DNA of 64,000 nucleotides from Sorghum bicolor (lineage: Eukaryota; Streptophyta; Magnoliopsida; Poales; Poaceae): positions 343,163 through 407,162 of the forward strand of contig NW_018396400.1 in assembly GCF_000003195.3 (NCBI RefSeq). Reading direction: 5' to 3'. How positions within the stretch are numbered: the stretch's first letter is position 1; each line of letters begins with the position of its first letter. The notes below the pieces were generated by a model, which was not told the DNA's origin, ran no database searches, and saw only the letters and a program-made list of their open reading frames with translations. The position numbers and the translations under genes were made by a program. This document shows positions 59,210 through 64,000 of the stretch, one piece after another.

Positions 59210-61958
59210 TGAGCCTATGGTGCACTGGGCACAAACCATGCATCTCCAACTGGACCGAAACTAATACTATCTCCAACTGGACCGAAGCGAGATTCCATAA
59301 GATACACTTCATCTAGTAGTTCCATCGGGTGCATCTACAGTTCCATCGGGTGTGTCCAAATTGATTTCTGAGCATATGGTATGTTTCATGCAAACCGTGC
59401 ACCTATCTTGCATCAAGATTAGAACAATCTCCAAACAGAAAGAACCAAGATTCCACATGAGCCTCTTCACCAAGGAGTACCATCGTGTGCGTCCAAAATA
59501 GTTTCTTACCCTATGGTGCATTAGGCACAAACCGTGTACCTATCTTGCAACGAAACTAACACTATCTCCAAAGAGACCGAAGTGAGATTCTATATGACAC
59601 ACGTCATCTAGGAGTTCTATTGGGTGCTTCCAAATAATATATTTCAAAGCATATGGTACGTTCCATGCAATTTGTGCACCTATCTTGCATCAAGATTAGC
59701 ACTAGCTCCAATCAAAAGCAAACTGAGCTTCCACTTGAGCCCCTTTACCCAGGAGTATCATCGGGTGCATCCAAAATGGTTTCTTAGCCTATGATGCATT
59801 AGGCGCAAACTGTGTACCTATCTTGCACCAAAACTAACTCTGTCTCCAAACAGACCGAAGCGAGATTCCATATGACACATGTCATCTAGGAATTCTATTG
59901 GGGTGCGTCCAAATGGATTTCTTAGCATATGGTATGTTCCATGCAAACTGTGCACCTATCTTGCATCAAGATTAGCACTATCTCCAAATAGATCGAACCG
60001 ACCTTCCACTTGAGCCTCTTCACCTAGGATTATCATCGGGTGCTTCCATAATGGTTTCTGAGCGTATGGTGCATTATGCGCAAACCATGAACCAATCTTG
60101 CACCTAAACTAACACTGTCTCCAAACAGATTGAAGCGAGATTCCATATGACACACATGATCTAGGAGTTCTATCGGGTGCGTCCAAATTGATTTCTAAGA
60201 ATATGGTACGTTCCATGCAAACCGTACACCTATCTTTCATCAAGATTAGCACTATCTCCAAACAGACCGAACCGAGCTTTCACTTGAGCCTCTTAACCTA
60301 GGAGTACCATCGGGAACTTCCACAACGATTTCTGAGCCTATGGTGCACTGGGCACAAACCATGCAACTATCTTGCACCGAAACTAATACTATCTCCAACT
60401 GGACCGAAGCAAGATTCCATATGATACACTTCATCTACAGTTCCATCGGGTGCATCTACAGTTCCCTCGGGTTTGTCCAAATTGATTTCTAAGCATATGG
60501 TATGTTCCATGCAAACCGTGCACCTATCTTTCATCAAGATGAGAACAATCTCCAAATAGACAGAACCAAGATTCGACTTGAGCCTCTTCACCAAGGAGTA
60601 CCATCGCGTGCGTCCAAAATAGTTTCTTACCCTATGGTGCATTAGGCACAAACCGTGTACCTATCTTGCACCGAAACTAACTCTATCTCCAAAGAGACCG
60701 AAGTGAGATTCTATATGACACACGTCATCTAGGAGTTCTATTGGGTGCTTCCAAATATATTTCTAAGCATATGGTACGTTCGATGAAATTCGTGCACCTA
60801 TCTTGCATCAAGATTAGCACTATCTCAAACAAAAGCAAACTGAGCTTCCAGTTGAGCCCCTTGACCCAGGAGTATCATCGGGTGGATCCAAAATGGTTTC
60901 TTAGCCTATGATGCATTAGGCGCAAACTATGTACCTATCTTGCACCAAAACTAACTCTATCTCCAAACAGACCAAAGCGAGATTCTATATGACACATGTC
61001 ATCTAGGAGTTCTATTGGGGTGCGTCCAAATGGATTTCTTTGCATATGGTATATTCCATGCAAACCGTGCACCTATCTTGCATCAAGATTAGCATGATCT
61101 CCAAACAGATCGAACTGACCTTCGACTTGAGCCTCTTCACCTAGGAGTACCATCGGGAACTTCCACAACGATTTCTGAGCCTATGGTGCACTGGGCACAA
61201 ACCATGCAACTATCTTGCACCGAATATAATACTATCTCCAACTGGAACGAAGCGAGATTCCATATGATACACTTCATCTAGTAGTTCCATTGGGTGCATC
61301 TACAGTTCCATCGGGTGTGTCCAAATTGATTTCTGAGCATATGGTATGTTCCATGCAAACTGTGCACCTATCTTGCATAAAGATTAGAACTATCTCCAAA
61401 CAGACAGAACCAAGATTCCACATGAGCCTTTTCACCAAGGAGTACCATCGCGTGCATCCAAAATAGTTTCTTAGCCTATGGTGCATTAGGCACAAACCGT
61501 GTACCTATCTTGCACCGAAACTAACAATATCTCCAAAGAGACTGAAGTGAGATTCTATATGACACACGTCATCTAGGAGTTCTATTGGGTGCTTCCAAAT
61601 ATATTTCGAAGCATATGGTACGTTCGATGCAATTCGTGCACCTATCTTGCATCAAGATTAGCAATATCTCCAAACAAAGCAAACTGAGCTTCCACTTGAG
61701 CCCCTTTACGCAGGAGTATCATCGGGTGCATCCAAAATGGTTTCTTAGCCTATGATGCATTAGGAGCAAACTATGTACCTATCTTGCACCAAAACTAATT
61801 CTGTCTCCAAACAGACCAAAGCGAGATTCTATATGACACATGTCATCTCGCAGTTCTTTTGGGGTGCCTCTAAAAGGATCTCTTAGCATTTGGTTTGTTC
61901 CCTGCGCCTCCCCTCACCGGTCTTGCATCAAGCGATGCGTGATCCATCGGGTGACCGA
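59205..61958 (+). repeat. Centromeric tandem satellite, right block before the gap
   Basis: Same family. A scrambled short F monomer lies at about 59240-59290 (a duplicated 'CTCCAACTGGACCGAA'), then an 8-mer (F at about 59310 to about 60430) and a 6-mer (to about 61275) with the C/E hybrid carrying 'AGCATGATCTCC', also seen at about 2335 in the left block. The last 110 bases before the gap are noisy. Confidence 0.88.
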
Positions 61959-62947
61959 NNNNNNNNNNNNNNNNNNNNNNNNNNNNNNNNNNNNNNNNNN
62001 NNNNNNNNNNNNNNNNNNNNNNNNNNNNNNNNNNNNNNNNNNNNNNNNNNNNNNNNNNNNNNNNNNNNNNNNNNNNNNNNNNNNNNNNNNNNNNNNNNNN
62101 NNNNNNNNNNNNNNNNNNNNNNNNNNNNNNNNNNNNNNNNNNNNNNNNNNNNNNNNNNNNNNNNNNNNNNNNNNNNNNNNNNNNNNNNNNNNNNNNNNNN
62201 NNNNNNNNNNNNNNNNNNNNNNNNNNNNNNNNNNNNNNNNNNNNNNNNNNNNNNNNNNNNNNNNNNNNNNNNNNNNNNNNNNNNNNNNNNNNNNNNNNNN
62301 NNNNNNNNNNNNNNNNNNNNNNNNNNNNNNNNNNNNNNNNNNNNNNNNNNNNNNNNNNNNNNNNNNNNNNNNNNNNNNNNNNNNNNNNNNNNNNNNNNNN
62401 NNNNNNNNNNNNNNNNNNNNNNNNNNNNNNNNNNNNNNNNNNNNNNNNNNNNNNNNNNNNNNNNNNNNNNNNNNNNNNNNNNNNNNNNNNNNNNNNNNNN
62501 NNNNNNNNNNNNNNNNNNNNNNNNNNNNNNNNNNNNNNNNNNNNNNNNNNNNNNNNNNNNNNNNNNNNNNNNNNNNNNNNNNNNNNNNNNNNNNNNNNNN
62601 NNNNNNNNNNNNNNNNNNNNNNNNNNNNNNNNNNNNNNNNNNNNNNNNNNNNNNNNNNNNNNNNNNNNNNNNNNNNNNNNNNNNNNNNNNNNNNNNNNNN
62701 NNNNNNNNNNNNNNNNNNNNNNNNNNNNNNNNNNNNNNNNNNNNNNNNNNNNNNNNNNNNNNNNNNNNNNNNNNNNNNNNNNNNNNNNNNNNNNNNNNNN
62801 NNNNNNNNNNNNNNNNNNNNNNNNNNNNNNNNNNNNNNNNNNNNNNNNNNNNNNNNNNNNNNNNNNNNNNNNNNNNNNNNNNNNNNNNNNNNNNNNNNNN
62901 NNNNNNNNNNNNNNNNNNNNNNNNNNNNNNNNNNNNNNNNNNNNNNN
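61959..62947. other. Assembly gap (989 N)
   Basis: Unknown sequence between two B-type monomers. ORFs predicted across it are artefacts. The matching B-monomer positions on the two sides are 1,138 bp apart, which is neither 843 nor 1,118 bp, so the gap size is probably inexact. Confidence 0.95.
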
Positions 62948-64000
62948 AACAGACCAAAGCGAGATTCTATATGACACATGTCATCTAGGAGTTCTATTGG
63001 GGTGCGTCCAAATGGATTTCTTTGCATATGGTATATTCCATGCAAACCGTGCACCTATCTTGCATCAAGATTAGCATGATCTCCAAACAGATCGAACTAA
63101 CCTTCGACTTGAGCCTCTTCACCTAGGAGTACCATCGGGAACTTCCACAACGATTTCTGAGCCTATGGTGCACTAGGCACAAACCATGCAACTATCTTGC
63201 ACCGAAACTAATACTAAATCCAACTGCACCGAAGCGAGATTCCATATGATACACTTCATCTAGTAGTTCCATCGGGCGCATCTACACTTCCATCGGGTGT
63301 GTCCAAATTGATTTCTGAGCATATGGTATGTTCCATGCAAACCATGCACCTATCTTGCATCAAGATTAGAACTATCTCCAAACAGACAGAACCAAGATTC
63401 CACATGAGCCTCTTCGCCAAGGAGTACCATCGCGTGCGTCCAAAATAGTTTCTTAGCCTATGGTGCATTTGGCAGAAACCGTGTACCTATCTTGCACCGA
63501 AACTAAGATTCTATATGACACACATCATCTAGGAGTTCTATTTGGTGCTTCCAAATATATTTCAAAGCATATGGTACGTTCCATGCAATTCGTGCACCTA
63601 TCTTGCATCAAGATTAGCACTATCTCCAAACAAAGCAAACTGAGCTTCCACTTGAGCCCCTTTACCCACGAGTATCATCGGGCGCATCCAAAATGGTTTC
63701 TTAGCCTATGATGCATTAGGCGCAAACTGTGTACCTATCTTGCACCAAAACTAACTTTGTCTCCAAACAGACCGAAGCGAGATTCCATATGACACATGTC
63801 ATCTAGGAGTTCTATTGCGGTGCGTCCAAATGGATTTCTTAGCATATGGTATGTTCCATGCAAACCGTACACCTACCTTGCATCAGGATTAGCACTATCT
63901 CCAAACAGATCGAATCGACCTTTCACTGGAGCCCTCTCACCTAGGAGTATTATCGGGTGCTTCCATAATGGTTTCTGAGCCTATGGTGCATTATGCGCAA
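62948..64000 (+). repeat. Centromeric tandem satellite, right block after the gap
   Basis: The satellite continues in the same orientation, starting in a B monomer and passing a C/E hybrid (AGCATGATCTCC at about 63072), F, G, a shortened H (about 50 bp lost at about 63505), A, B and C. It runs to the window edge without genes. Confidence 0.88.

Noticed and set aside
61840..63074. Four ORFs of about 350-394 codons
   Set aside because: They consist almost entirely of the N gap and have no real sequence support.
1..64000. CENP-B box in the satellite
   Set aside because: No match to the TTCG....A..CGGG pattern was found by eye in the monomer types.

Overview
This window is nuclear DNA from a grass centromere, most likely an Andropogoneae species (Sorghum, Saccharum, Miscanthus or close kin). 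About 40 kb is a tandem satellite with a basic unit of about 137 bp. That length, and the sequence as I remember the family, fit the CEN38/SCEN centromeric satellite; I could not run an alignment. There are no host genes, RNA genes or CRISPR arrays. The only genes belong to two LTR retrotransposons, both on the + strand, each inserted cleanly into the satellite with a 5-bp target-site duplication.

Layout: 1-21014 satellite; 21015-35765 a 14.75-kb Ty3/gypsy chromovirus of Del/Tekay type with about 4-kb LTRs (TSD CAAAC); 35766-51511 satellite; 51512-59204 a 7.7-kb Ty3/gypsy element of centromeric (CRM-like) type with 914-bp LTRs (TSD ATTTC); 59205-64000 satellite. Assembly gaps lie at 56922-57021 (inside the CRM-like pol) and 61959-62947 (in satellite).

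The satellite has layered structure. Two alternating monomer classes build an 8-monomer higher-order repeat of about 1,118 bp (monomers A-H, with F enlarged to 158 bp by a 21-bp internal duplication). A 6-monomer version of 843 bp is explained by a C/E hybrid monomer, i.e. loss of one 274-bp dimer. Larger and more recent duplications (offsets about 2.23, 2.79, 3.05 and 4.47 kb) overlie this.

The most striking object is the intact 349-codon ORF at 25865-26914, between the primer-binding site and gag of the Tekay-like element. Its N-terminus copies the histone H3 tail: 13 of 13 residues match at H3 positions 1-13, and 19 of 21 at positions 1-21. K4, K9 and S10 are kept, but the acetyl-acceptor positions K14, K18 and K23 are R, G and R. 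Next come a globular region I do not recognise, a basic patch, a coiled coil and an acidic tail. The same element's integrase ends in a chromodomain, a fold that in related elements reads methylated H3. An element-encoded H3-tail mimic together with a chromodomain integrase is the best candidate here for an undescribed system. The element's gag-pol is broken (one frameshift, three stops) although its LTRs are about 99% identical, while the H3-tail ORF is open throughout.

The CRM-like element is also broken (four in-frame stops, one frameshift, one gap). Its pol reading frame runs about 220 bp into the 3' LTR, a feature associated with CRM elements.
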